11,233 bases of DNA from Acidobacteriota bacterium (lineage in GTDB: Bacteria > Acidobacteriota > Terriglobia > Terriglobales > Acidobacteriaceae), in contig QIAR01000168.1 in assembly GCA_003225595.1 (NCBI GenBank), positions 1 to 11,233 on the forward strand. Direction: 5' to 3'. Position numbers and translations under genes: made by a program. Within the stretch, counting starts at the first letter, position 1, and each line of letters opens with the position of its first letter. Shown here one piece after another: positions 1 through 7,949 of the stretch. The notes under the pieces are model-generated. The model saw only the letters and a program-made list of their open reading frames with translations, did no database searches and was not told the origin of the DNA.

Positions 1-114
1 GGCGGCTCGCACATCCGCCCCCACACAATCCCTCAGGGGTCCGATACATCGGGCACATGCACTCAAAGGTACTAGCACCGGTCTAGAATCGGTTTCGAGC
101 GCAGCTTTCCCGAG

Positions 115-120
115 TACAAT
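115..120 (+). promoter_or_regulatory. Possible -10 box giving a near-leaderless mRNA for the secretin
   Basis: TACAAT lies 8 bases before the secretin ATG, a five-of-six match to the sigma-70 -10 consensus. A weak -35 (TTTCGA, 93-98) sits 16 bases upstream. If used, transcription would begin within a few bases of the ATG, which agrees with the lack of a Shine-Dalgarno site. The -35 is poor, so this is only a candidate. Confidence 0.3.
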
Positions 121-128
121 CTGCTGTA

Positions 129-1973
129 ATGCTCCGGCTGATCTCTATCCTAGTAACGCTCGGTCTTGCGGTAACCGCTTTCTCTGCCGACCAGCCGCGA
201 ATGCTGCTGACAGGTCCGTGTGCGGACGCGGCCCCCGGGAACATCCCCTGCAATATTTCGAAAAAGGACTTGAAGGAAGCGAAGGCCGCATTTTCTAGAG
301 GGCTAAAGCTCCAGAGCTCGAAGCGCCTCGACGAGGCTTTTGCGGAGTTTGAAGAAGCAGCGCGTCTGGCGCCTCGAGATACGCAATTTGTTACATCGCG
401 TGAAATGGCGCGCCAGCAATTGGTTTTTGACCATTTACAGCGCGGCAATACCAGTATGCTGAACGGCCGCCAGGCGGAGGCGCTGGGCGAATTCCGTATT
501 GCGCTGAACCTTGATCCGCAGAACGAGTTCGCAGAGCAGCGCTTACGCGATGCGCTGGGTGCGTGGGCGCCAAAAGTATCGGCTCTCGCCCAAGTGTTGG
601 CGGACGCGGGAGAGCTTGAACTGACTCCCCAGGAGCGCCGTGCCGACTTTCACTACCGCGGGGATACTCGCGGGCTCCTCACTGAAATTGCCACCAACTT
701 TGGGGTTGTGGCCACGTTTGACGACTCTGTCGGAAGCCGTCGGGCGCGCTTCCATATCGAAAATGTGGACTTCTACACGGCCATGCGGACGGCCGGTGCT
801 GTCACCAAGACCTTCTGGACGCCGCTCGATGAAAAGCAGATCTTGGTGGCCGCCGAAACGCCGGAAAACCATCGCTCGTTTGATCGTATGGGGTTGCGAA
901 CGTTCTATGTCCCCGGCGTCTCTACGCCCCAGGAACTGAACGATCTGGCTAACGTGCTGCGCACGCTGTTCGAGATTCGTTTTGTCACCCAGCAGCCACA
1001 ATCGAATACGGTCATGATTAGAGCACCGAACAGGACTCTGGATGCCGCGACGCAGTTCATGGAAGGACTGGACTCGTCGCGTCCAGAGGTGTTGCTGGAC
1101 GTGCACACTTATGAAGTCAGTCGCACATTTATTCGCAACATGGGCGTGCACATTCCCAATCAGTTTCAGCTCTTCAACATTCCAGCCGGTGCACTTGCAG
1201 CCTTGGGCGGCCAGAACATCCAGGATCTGATCAACCAGTTGATCGCGAAAGGAGGGATCAACCAGGCCAATAACACCGCAATCTCCGCGCTGCTGGCGCA
1301 ACTCCAGAATCAGCAGAATTCAATTTTCAGTCAGCCCTTGGCCACTTTTGGCGGTGGTCTCACGTTCATGGGAGTGAGTTTTGATCAGCTCAGCGCTACT
1401 TTATCGATGAATGAGAGTTCAGTAAAGACGCTGGAGCACGCCACGTTGCGAGCATCCCAGGGCAAGGACGCCAGCTTTCACGTGGGTACCCGATATCCGA
1501 TCCTCAACGCGAGCTTCGCGCCGATTTTCAATTCGCCAGCGATTTCCCGCGTGATTCAGAACAACAGTTTCCAGGCGGCGTTTCCCTCCTTCAACTACGA
1601 AGACCTTGGGTTAAGTTTAAAAGCCAAGCCGAATATTCATGGCAATTCCGACGTGAGCCTGACATTGGATCTGCAAATACGGGCGCTGGGCGGAACCAGT
1701 CTGAATGGAGTGCCGGTCATTTCAAACCGCGAGTACAAGGGCAGCATCACCTTGAAAGATGGGGAACCGGCCGTGGTGGCGGGATCCGTCTCCCGCACTG
1801 AGCAACGCAGCTTGAGCGGCATCCCCGGCTTCGGACAGGTTCCAGGCTTGAACAAGGTGATGGCAACCAACCAGAAAGAGGAAGATGACGATGAGCTGCT
1901 CATCGTCATCACGCCGCATGTGATCAGCGGTGCGGATGCGAATCCCCGGTCAGAAATCTGGATGACAAAGTGA
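129..1973 (+). CDS. TPR-containing secretin family protein (GspD/PilQ-like)
   Basis: Predicted outer-membrane secretin subunit, of the kind that forms the multimeric channel of type II secretion or type IV pilus machines. Residues 1-20 are a signal peptide with cleavage likely after TAFSA. Two TPR-like helical repeats lie at about 45-82 and 97-135 (the second ends in the typical ALNLDP). A small alpha/beta segment similar to the STN/N0 domain is at about 172-243, and a secretin N-type domain at about 257-318 (FYVPGV, then SNTVMIRAP). The C-terminal secretin barrel domain occupies about 430-600: YEDLGLSLKAKP, LKDGEPAVVAGS, the GIPGFGQVPGL loop and LLIVITPHVIS are hallmark segments. An acidic run EEDDDE precedes the last strand. 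At 614 residues it is a normal length. No gspE/F/G or pil genes are present in the window, so the partner machine is unknown. The ATG at 129 lacks a Shine-Dalgarno site but is placed exactly for the signal peptide. Confidence 0.9.
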   Translation: MLRLISILVTLGLAVTAFSADQPRMLLTGPCADAAPGNIPCNISKKDLKEAKAAFSRGLKLQSSKRLDEAFAEFEEAARLAPRDTQFVTSREMARQQLVFDHLQRGNTSMLNGRQAEALGEFRIALNLDPQNEFAEQRLRDALGAWAPKVSALAQVLADAGELELTPQERRADFHYRGDTRGLLTEIATNFGVVATFDDSVGSRRARFHIENVDFYTAMRTAGAVTKTFWTPLDEKQILVAAETPENHRSFDRMGLRTFYVPGVSTPQELNDLANVLRTLFEIRFVTQQPQSNTVMIRAPNRTLDAATQFMEGLDSSRPEVLLDVHTYEVSRTFIRNMGVHIPNQFQLFNIPAGALAALGGQNIQDLINQLIAKGGINQANNTAISALLAQLQNQQNSIFSQPLATFGGGLTFMGVSFDQLSATLSMNESSVKTLEHATLRASQGKDASFHVGTRYPILNASFAPIFNSPAISRVIQNNSFQAAFPSFNYEDLGLSLKAKPNIHGNSDVSLTLDLQIRALGGTSLNGVPVISNREYKGSITLKDGEPAVVAGSVSRTEQRSLSGIPGFGQVPGLNKVMATNQKEEDDDELLIVITPHVISGADANPRSEIWMTK

Positions 1974-1978
1974 CACGG

Positions 1979-1997
1979 CACTAGCTGGTGGCTAGTG
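1979..1997. terminator. Stem-loop in the gap between convergent genes, possible terminator
   Basis: CACTAGC and GCTAGTG form a perfect 7-bp inverted repeat around a 5-base loop, starting five bases after the secretin stop codon. There is no real T-run after it in either direction, so it is not a classical intrinsic terminator. Its place between two convergent genes suggests a role in ending transcription or protecting 3' ends. Confidence 0.4.
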
Positions 1998-1999
1998 TT

Positions 2000-2013
2000 C
2001 AGTGACCAGTGAC
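2000..2013. repeat. Tandem 7-mer (CAGTGAC x2)
   Basis: Two adjacent exact copies of CAGTGAC directly follow the stem-loop after the secretin gene. The stem itself contains the related string CTAGTG. The whole patch looks like low-complexity intergenic repeat rather than coding sequence. Confidence 0.5.
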
Positions 2014-2071
2014 GAGTTTTAGCAGTTGGGCACTTTCAGAACTGACCACCGTTTCTCTAGCCACTGTTCTC

Positions 2072-3010
2072 CTATTTCCCCTGCTTCGCCTGAAACTCCA
2101 CGAGGCTCTTCAACACATCAAACGGTATTCCAATATTCCCAATCTTGCGGCCATTGATGAAAACGGTGGGCGTGCTGGTGACGTCCACCGATTTTCCCAG
2201 AGCGACCGAATGTTCGACTCGGGCGGCGGTATCGGGTTTGGCCACGCAGGCGGCAATGTCCGCGCCCTTGACCCCCGAATCGTTCACGATGCCTGTCAGC
2301 TTCTCATCTGCATTGGCTTCAGTGATCTGCGACTGAGCGTCGTAAGTCTTCTGCAGGAACTTCCAGAAGGCGTCATTCGAGCTTCGTCCAACACAGTCGG
2401 CGTAGGCCGCTGCTTTGGCTGCCCAGTTGTGAGATGGGAGCGGGAAACTCTGGAAAACAAAACGCGCCTTGGGCTCCTCGGTCAAGAGCTTCTCAATAAT
2501 CGGTTGCGCCTCTTTGCAGTGTGGGCACTGCAGGTCGCTGAACTCCACAATTGTGACCGGAGAATTCGCCGGACCACGCGCAGGTCCGTTCACTCCTTTC
2601 TCCAGTTCCTGCCGGGCATCGGCAAACGGTTTTGGTCCGAAGGGGATGATGTCTCCAATCACCGCGTGCCGTCCGTCGGGAGTGACGTAGAACTTGTTGC
2701 TCTGCGGTCCTTGCGGAGTCGACACTGAGACTGTAACTTCAGCCAATCCTTCCGCAATTGCCGGCTTAATCTCCGCTACTTTCCAACTCGCGGAAGAGTC
2801 ATAGCCAAACATTTGCTGCAAGAAGGCGTTCACCGTTTCTTCCGAAGGGAGATTGGCAGAGCTCGCAGCCGTTGCGGCAGGCTTTGCGGAGGACGTCCCG
2901 GTTCTGGCGGCTGGATTTTGGCGAGGCGGGGCCGACTTCTGTTGGGGGCTAGCAAGCGCGGCGAGGAGCAGGGGCAGGATTAGACTTACATGTGCAGATA
3001 AGCGATGCAT
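2072..3010 (-). CDS. DsbA-like periplasmic thiol:disulfide oxidoreductase
   Basis: Thioredoxin-fold protein expected to make or reshuffle disulfides in exported proteins. Residues 1-20 form a signal peptide (hydrophobic LILPLLLAALA) without a lipobox cysteine. A low-complexity Ala/Pro/Ser linker (about 22-52) follows. A small N-terminal domain at about 55-125 resembles the extra domain seen in some DsbA/DsbC-type proteins. The thioredoxin domain runs from about 140 to 310, with active site C162-P-H-C165 in FSDLQCPHC and the cis-proline P281 in TSTPTVFING. The helical insert between them holds two more cysteines (C206, C255). The ATG at 3010 is supported by AAAGGA about 8 bases upstream. It is convergent with the secretin and lies upstream of nothing co-directional within 70 bases. 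Secretins and other envelope proteins are plausible clients, but that link is inference. Confidence 0.9.
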   Translation of the reverse strand: MHRLSAHVSLILPLLLAALASPQQKSAPPRQNPAARTGTSSAKPAATAASSANLPSEETVNAFLQQMFGYDSSASWKVAEIKPAIAEGLAEVTVSVSTPQGPQSNKFYVTPDGRHAVIGDIIPFGPKPFADARQELEKGVNGPARGPANSPVTIVEFSDLQCPHCKEAQPIIEKLLTEEPKARFVFQSFPLPSHNWAAKAAAYADCVGRSSNDAFWKFLQKTYDAQSQITEANADEKLTGIVNDSGVKGADIAACVAKPDTAARVEHSVALGKSVDVTSTPTVFINGRKIGNIGIPFDVLKSLVEFQAKQGK

Positions 3011-3122
3011 CTGTTCCTTTCAGGTTCCATGGCTCAGCGTATCAAACCGTGTCGGCCCAGTCCTCTAACCCGGGCAGGGCACACACTTGGGCTAATTCTC
3101 GTTGTGGGATCCACAAATCGTC

Positions 3123-4763
3123 CTAGGTTTCCGATTTAGCCGCGATCGGAAAACGGCGGCCATATCCAAAGGCCTTAGCAGAAATTTTTATTCCAGGCGC
3201 GGCCTGCTGGCGCTTGTACTCACTGCGGTCCACCATACAGATGATGTGTCGCACCAGATTCACATCGAAATTGTGATCGGCGGCAATCTGCTCCGCGGAA
3301 TGCGAATCTTCCACGTAGTCTTCGAGAATTAGGTCAACTATTTCATACGGCGGCAGTATATCGCTGTCTTTTTGGTCAGGGCGCAATTCGGCTGATGGCG
3401 GTTTCTCGAGAGTTGTCACTGGGATCACAGAACGCTGCGAGTTCACATATCGGCTCAGGCGGTACACCATGGTTTTCGGCACGTCGGAGATGACGGCTAG
3501 GCCGCCCACCATGTCGCCATAGAGCGTGCAGTAGCCGACGCCCAGTTCACTTTTGTTACCCGTTGAGAGAACGATAGCGCCAAACTTATTGGAGAGCGCC
3601 ATGAGCAGCGTTCCACGGGTGCGCGACTGGATATTCTCTTCCGTCACATCCTCTTTCAGACCGGCGAACACCTCCTGCAATGCCTTCTTGTATGCGTCGA
3701 AGATATCGGAAATAACGATCACTTCGAAGCGGATACCGAGATTCTCGGCGAGCGTGCGCGAGTCAGCGATCGAGCCTTTCGAGGAATATGGCCCTGGCAT
3801 GCCCACGCCAATGACATTCTCCGGACCAACAGCATCGGCGGCGATCACAGCGGTCAGGGCCGAATCAATTCCACCGCTCAAACCAACGATTACTTGGCGG
3901 AAGCCACACTTGCGCACGTAGTCTCGGGTGCCGAGCACCAGAGCGGCGTAGGCGCTAGCTTCTTCTCCGGCGATCTGCTCATGGATATCACCAGCGAGTT
4001 GGTTTGGGTCGAAGCAGATCAGGTCCTCTTCAAATGACTTTCCTTGGGCAATGACAGCTCCGTCGGGCCCAATGACGAGGCTTGAACCATCAAAAACCAG
4101 GCTGTCGTTGCCACCGACCTGGTTCACCATAACAACCGGGACCTTGTAATTGCGAGCGATGGTGGCCAGCATTTCACGGCGGAATTCACGTTTGCCCACC
4201 CAGAAGGGTGAGGCGGAAATATTGAGAACGAAGTTGCCCCCGGCGCCGATCAGCGCCTCAACCGGATCGAAGCGGTAAAGACGCTTGTTCCAGAAATGTT
4301 TGTCGTTCCAGGCGTCCTCACAGATGGTAAGAGCCATCTGCTTGCCGCAAAAGGTAAATAATTCTTGGCTGCTCGCGGGAGCGAAATTGCGCATCTCGTC
4401 GAAGACGTCGTAGGTGGGCAGTAGCATTTTCGATTGCACGAAAGCTATCGCGCCCTCTTTGAGCAGCGCGGCGGAGTTCATCACGGACTTGCCAGTCTCG
4501 GCGCGGGCCGGCGTGACTAAGCCACAGATCACGGCAATGCCACGGGTCTCGGCGGCAATGCGTTCCGCGGCTTCGCGATTACGGGCCACGAATGATGGCC
4601 GCTCTACCAGATCTCGAGGCGGGTAGCCGCACACGCAGAGTTCAGGAAATAAAATCAGACCTGCGCCCGCCGCCTGCGCGCGTCGCGAAAAATCGATGAT
4701 CTTGGCGGCGTTACCTGCGAAATCCCCAATGGTGGGATTGATCTGACCCAACGCGATCTTCAC
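3123..4763 (-). CDS. nadE: Glutamine-dependent NAD+ synthetase
   Basis: Catalyses the last step of NAD+ synthesis: ATP-dependent amidation of nicotinate adenine dinucleotide with ammonia drawn from glutamine. The N-terminal nitrilase-type glutaminase domain (about 1-270) shows the full catalytic triad: E41 in LFPELCVCGYPP, K112 in SKMLLPTYD and C148 in ALTICEDAW. The C-terminal synthetase domain (about 275-546) shows the PP-loop SGGIDS (296-301) and the conserved TGNKSELGVGYCTLYGDM segment. The 546-residue length is normal for the two-domain form, so the enzyme does not need free ammonia. I place the start at the GTG at 4763, because VKIALGQINP is where the family begins. The frame stays open to a TTG at 4832, adding 23 residues with no family resemblance. 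It is cytoplasmic and probably essential or near-essential. Confidence 0.96.
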   Translation of the reverse strand: MKIALGQINPTIGDFAGNAAKIIDFSRRAQAAGAGLILFPELCVCGYPPRDLVERPSFVARNREAAERIAAETRGIAVICGLVTPARAETGKSVMNSAALLKEGAIAFVQSKMLLPTYDVFDEMRNFAPASSQELFTFCGKQMALTICEDAWNDKHFWNKRLYRFDPVEALIGAGGNFVLNISASPFWVGKREFRREMLATIARNYKVPVVMVNQVGGNDSLVFDGSSLVIGPDGAVIAQGKSFEEDLICFDPNQLAGDIHEQIAGEEASAYAALVLGTRDYVRKCGFRQVIVGLSGGIDSALTAVIAADAVGPENVIGVGMPGPYSSKGSIADSRTLAENLGIRFEVIVISDIFDAYKKALQEVFAGLKEDVTEENIQSRTRGTLLMALSNKFGAIVLSTGNKSELGVGYCTLYGDMVGGLAVISDVPKTMVYRLSRYVNSQRSVIPVTTLEKPPSAELRPDQKDSDILPPYEIVDLILEDYVEDSHSAEQIAADHNFDVNLVRHIICMVDRSEYKRQQAAPGIKISAKAFGYGRRFPIAAKSET

Positions 4764-4916
4764 AATTCCAGTGTAAAGCGGACCTGCGCGGGAGCCAAGT
4801 CGGGGAGAGGTTTCGAGCCCATCAATCTGCAAGCACGTCTTCAGCTATGTCACTGTGCGATTGTATGGGGCGGGTCTTCGACCGGTCCAGGTCCAAGACA
4901 CGGACGCACACATGCG

Positions 4917-5942
4917 CTAGTTCGGGACCGGGCTCGGGTTTTTGCCTGGTGGTGGCGCAGGAGCCATTGGAGGCGGCACTTTACCGCCGGAGGGCATGGT
5001 GACGCTCGTCGGGGCTGCATCTGGGAGATCCTCACCTGGCCGCTTCAGGCTCGGAGCATTTGCCGGCCGGGAGCCAGGCTCTTCCTGCTTGGCGACAGTA
5101 GGCTGAGAAGGCAGGTTCACTTCTTTCTCGTTGCGGACAATCTTCTCACCATTCACCTTCATGGTTTCCACCCGCACCACCTCGTCGCCTACCATGCGGA
5201 CAAAGTCTACGTCCTGTGGTGGATCGCCATAGATCCAGTCTTCGTATTCGGCCTCGCCATTCTTCTCCCGGACTTTCTTGGCCGGCCGTCCCTTGGCATA
5301 GATCACCATCTCCCGGTTCATGCCGACCAGCACCTTGTGGTTCTTGATCGCATCTTTCACCTTGGGAGGAACCGTGTCGAGATAAGCCTCGACCGCGGAT
5401 TTCGCATTGAAATCGAACACTGGCCGGAGCAGATCCTTGAGTTCAGGGCCGGTGAGTTCGGGGACATAATGATCGAAATAGAGATCGACGAAAGAGCCAC
5501 GTGAATTGGCATTGGAGTCAGTGGGTGCAACCGGTGTTGAGCCGCCCGCGCCCGCAATCTGGATGCGCTGATACCATTTTTGCTTCTTGATCGGGCCGCC
5601 ATTGATCTCAAAATGAATGAGGTCATTCTTGATGACGATATCGCTGATGCGTGCCTGGTCGCCAGGTTTGGCAGCAGGGCCCCACATCGCGATTAACTGC
5701 TGGAGTTCCGCTCCGCTGGGCGAGACAGCTCCATTCCTTAGTTTCAGTCCTACTTTTCCCATGGGAAACGGTGTGCGGATATAGACCAACTCCGCATTAA
5801 ATGCGCGAATGATCTGCATCCGCGTTTCCTTCGACATGTGCGCTGATGGTTTTACGGAGGAAGGCTTCGCATCAGCGGCCATTGCCTGAACTGCGACAAG
5901 AAGTAAGGAAAGAATGAGAGCCAAAATGCGGCGAGCCTTCAT
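4917..5942 (-). CDS. Secreted protein with BamE/SmpA-like segment and proline-rich tail
   Basis: I do not recognise a named family for the whole 341-residue protein. Residues 1-22 are a clear signal peptide (LALILSLLLVAVQAMA, cleavage near AMAADA) with no lipobox, so the product is probably periplasmic. The middle part (about 35-190) is a mixed alpha/beta region of unknown fold. Residues about 205-260 read like a BamE/SmpA-type unit: VGMNREMVIYAKGRPAKK, then EDWIYG, then VRMVGDEVVRVE. This is the pattern of an N-terminal glycine turn, a G-x-P and an aromatic W-x-Y strand. The tail from about 280 is rich in Pro, Ala and Ser and ends PPPGKNPSPVPN, probably disordered. The ATG at 5942 has GGAG 7 bases upstream. 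It lies 153 bases upstream of the nadE start and could be co-transcribed with it. The BamE relation is my inference from pattern only. Confidence 0.8.
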   Translation of the reverse strand: MKARRILALILSLLLVAVQAMAADAKPSSVKPSAHMSKETRMQIIRAFNAELVYIRTPFPMGKVGLKLRNGAVSPSGAELQQLIAMWGPAAKPGDQARISDIVIKNDLIHFEINGGPIKKQKWYQRIQIAGAGGSTPVAPTDSNANSRGSFVDLYFDHYVPELTGPELKDLLRPVFDFNAKSAVEAYLDTVPPKVKDAIKNHKVLVGMNREMVIYAKGRPAKKVREKNGEAEYEDWIYGDPPQDVDFVRMVGDEVVRVETMKVNGEKIVRNEKEVNLPSQPTVAKQEEPGSRPANAPSLKRPGEDLPDAAPTSVTMPSGGKVPPPMAPAPPPGKNPSPVPN

Positions 5943-6400
5943 GAAGCCACTCCGGGGCCGGTATGCAGCTAATTATAGACCTGAGTTCGGGCGAGAGGTA
6001 AACCGGCTACATCCCGCAACCCTGGCGATAGGACTCTGAACGGCCAAGAAATGTTGTTTCAGGGCTGGGTCTAATGGGACTGAATTCCCTATGACCGGCC
6101 CGTTCCGAGTACCCATCGGTTCCGCGATAACGGAAGCAAACGGCGATTGGAACCCCCGCGGCCAGACCGGTAAGTAAATCGTGCAAGCAGCCACATCCCG
6201 TCTGTTTCTGGTCGGGGCCGATATCGGGTAGGCTGGCCGTGTCTTTGGATTACACGCGCACTCCGGCGAGAAAAGAAGGGCCAAGTCCCATTCCGAAGAG
6301 TGAGGCCTGGCCCATCTTTAGAGAGTAACCATGCGATGCTTTGCGCTGTGCGTTCCGAGAGCGTGCCCTCCGGTCCGGTTCGCGCCGTTCAAGCAAAAGC
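5943..6400. other. 458-base stretch without an intact gene
   Basis: No convincing complete gene lies between the secreted protein and the decarboxylase. Its core (about 6103-6195) is a decayed copy of decarboxylase coding sequence, described separately. The open frame spanning 5973-6284 on the reverse strand is not in the frame of that match and has no recognisable composition. The remainder (6200-6400) shows only a spaced inverted repeat, GGGCCA at 6278-6283 and TGGCCC near 6308-6313, which may act in transcription end or be chance. Confidence 0.6.
6103..6195 (-). pseudogene. Relic of a PLP-dependent decarboxylase gene (C-terminal fragment)
   Basis: Bases 6103-6145 match 6620-6662, inside the intact neighbouring decarboxylase, at 39 of 43 positions without gaps and on the same strand. 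Reverse translation gives VCFRYRGTDGYSE, against VCFRYRGTGGYSE in the intact protein. A second match of 12 of 13 bases (6183-6195 against 6940-6952) encodes CGCL in the same frame and correct order. In the intact gene the two motifs are about 300 bases apart; here they are about 60 apart, so an internal deletion is implied. The matching frame has a stop upstream near the CACGCG at 6253 and loses resemblance after GYSER. It has no start and cannot make a working enzyme. It is probably the remains of a tandem duplicate or paralogue. Confidence 0.75.
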
Positions 6401-7846
6401 CTATACCCTGTCACCATTCGTGTCAAACAAAATAAGTTGACATTTTGCTGCGGCTAGAATTTCTGGCACAACGCTGTCTACATCCGCCTCCGTCGTGCGG
6501 TGATTGACGATGCAGGCACGCAAACAGAATTTCCCGCGCAGCGATGAGTTGGAAAGATACACGTGACCACGCCCGACCACACGCTGCAATACCCCGACAT
6601 TGAGGTCGTCCAATTCCTTTTCCGAGTACCCGCCGGTTCCGCGATAGCGAAAGCAAACGGCGCTCAGTTCCACCGGAGCCAGGAGTTCCAGTTCAGGCTG
6701 CTTCTTGATTGCCTCCGCTAGCCGCCGGGCGTGCTCCAGGTCGTTCTTGATGGCTGCGCGAAAGGCTGCGAGACCGTGATAACGCATAGATATCCACAAC
6801 TTCAGTGCTCGGAAGCGGCGCGAAAGTTCGAGTGATTCTTCAAAGAAGGCAAAACCCTCCACCGGATCATTACTGAGCGCCTTGGCATACGTTCCGCTGT
6901 GGGCGAAGGCGGCGTGGGCGGCGGTCGCATCGCGAAAGAGCAGGCAGCCACAATCTAGGGGCTGATAAAGCCACTTATGCGGATCAAGCGAGATTGAGTC
7001 CGCGAGTTCGAGACCAGCAAACTTTTCCCGAGCGGCGATCGCCGCCAAGGCTCCGTAAGCCCCGTCCACATGCAGCCATGCGCCACATGCACGAGAGATG
7101 TCGGCGATATCTGGCAGAGGATCAACAGCGCCCGTATTTACGGTTCCTGCAGAAGCCACGACCGCAATCGGAATCCGTCCTGCATCCCTGTCGCGGTGAA
7201 TGGCGCGGTCGAGCTCTGCGGGAATCATACGGAAAGAGTTGTCGATGGCGACCAGGTGCAGATGATTGCGCCCAATTCCCAGCAGCGCCACGGCTTTGGG
7301 GATCGACATATGCACTTCTTCAGAGGCGTAAACCACTCCCTCGGGTGCACCGTGATTCCCTTCCTCGTTGGCGGGGGTCCTCGCCTCGCGAGCCATGGCC
7401 AGCCCCATAAGGTTGGCGGACGAGCCTCCGCCGGTGAGGTTGCCGTTGAACCCCTCGCATCCAATCGCTTTCGCGAGCCATCCCACGACGGTTCGTTCGA
7501 TGGTGACCGCGGCCGGAGCAGAACGCCAGGCCGTGACGTTCTGATTGAGCACGCTGGCCAGCAGGTCGGCCACTGCGCTGACGGGGTCCCCCGAGCCCAG
7601 CACGTAGCCGAAGAAGCGCCCATTCTGAGCTCGGCAGTGGCGTACGACGGTTTCCAAACTCGTCAGCGCGCCTTCGCCCAGTCCCTCTTCCGCCAAATCA
7701 GTGCGGAAGAGTTTCTCCGTGGCGGCGCCAGTACATTCTGGAAAAATGGGACGCGTGTTGAGCGTATCCACATATTTAATTGCTATTTGAGTAACTATTT
7801 CTGCCATCCGGCGGAACTGTTGCGACGAGATTTCAAGAGGGTTCAT
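6401..7846 (-). CDS. Group II PLP-dependent amino-acid decarboxylase
   Basis: Member of the pyridoxal-dependent decarboxylase family that includes aromatic-L-amino-acid, tyrosine, histidine and glutamate decarboxylases. Cytoplasmic, expected to convert an amino acid to its amine and CO2. From the ATG at 7846 the protein has 481 residues, the usual size. Visible features are GNLTGGGSSANL (135-146, phosphate contact), H179 in EEVHMS (stacks on the cofactor ring), D261 in WLHVDGAYG (pyridine nitrogen) and the Schiff-base lysine K291 in SLDPHKWLYQPLDCGCL, followed by LSRRFRALKLW (341-351). Hand alignment with animal AADC puts Phe334 where the catalytic-loop tyrosine normally sits. The frame stays open to a GTG at 7903, but the added 19 residues are unlike the family. 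Neither start has a well-spaced ribosome site. The substrate cannot be told from sequence alone; aromatic amino acids are the best guess. Confidence 0.92.
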   Translation of the reverse strand: MNPLEISSQQFRRMAEIVTQIAIKYVDTLNTRPIFPECTGAATEKLFRTDLAEEGLGEGALTSLETVVRHCRAQNGRFFGYVLGSGDPVSAVADLLASVLNQNVTAWRSAPAAVTIERTVVGWLAKAIGCEGFNGNLTGGGSSANLMGLAMAREARTPANEEGNHGAPEGVVYASEEVHMSIPKAVALLGIGRNHLHLVAIDNSFRMIPAELDRAIHRDRDAGRIPIAVVASAGTVNTGAVDPLPDIADISRACGAWLHVDGAYGALAAIAAREKFAGLELADSISLDPHKWLYQPLDCGCLLFRDATAAHAAFAHSGTYAKALSNDPVEGFAFFEESLELSRRFRALKLWISMRYHGLAAFRAAIKNDLEHARRLAEAIKKQPELELLAPVELSAVCFRYRGTGGYSEKELDDLNVGVLQRVVGRGHVYLSNSSLRGKFCLRACIVNHRTTEADVDSVVPEILAAAKCQLILFDTNGDRV

Positions 7847-7949
7847 GGCGGGCGATTCTACACGGACTAGGTGAAAAGTCCGATTGCCTCCTGCGGTGTA
7901 CACCTGAGGGCGTCTAGTACTCCTGGTTATTCATTCTTAAAGGACTACA

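Noticed and set aside
2009..2728. 239-codon forward open frame
   Set aside because: It lies antisense to the well-supported DsbA-like gene, whose active-site and signal-peptide features prove the reverse strand is coding.
4764..4832. N-terminal extension of NAD+ synthetase from a TTG
   Set aside because: The family starts at the residues encoded from the GTG at 4763; the 23 extra residues show no resemblance and TTG is a weaker start.
5973..6284. 103-codon open frame on the reverse strand
   Set aside because: The frame that matches the decarboxylase in this stretch is a different one. This frame has no family resemblance and is probably an accidental opening in relic DNA.
6278..6313. GGGCCA...TGGCCC inverted repeat as a terminator
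   Set aside because: The 6-bp arms are about 24 bases apart with no T-run, so it is too weak to call a terminator.
6331..6435. 34-codon forward frame starting ATGCGATGC
   Set aside because: No ribosome site, odd Cys/Pro-rich composition, and it overlaps the end of the decarboxylase on the other strand.
7847..7903. N-terminal extension of the decarboxylase from a GTG, with AGGAGG inside it
   Set aside because: The AGGAGG lies downstream of the GTG and too far from the ATG at 7846 to serve either start. The extension is not typical of the family.
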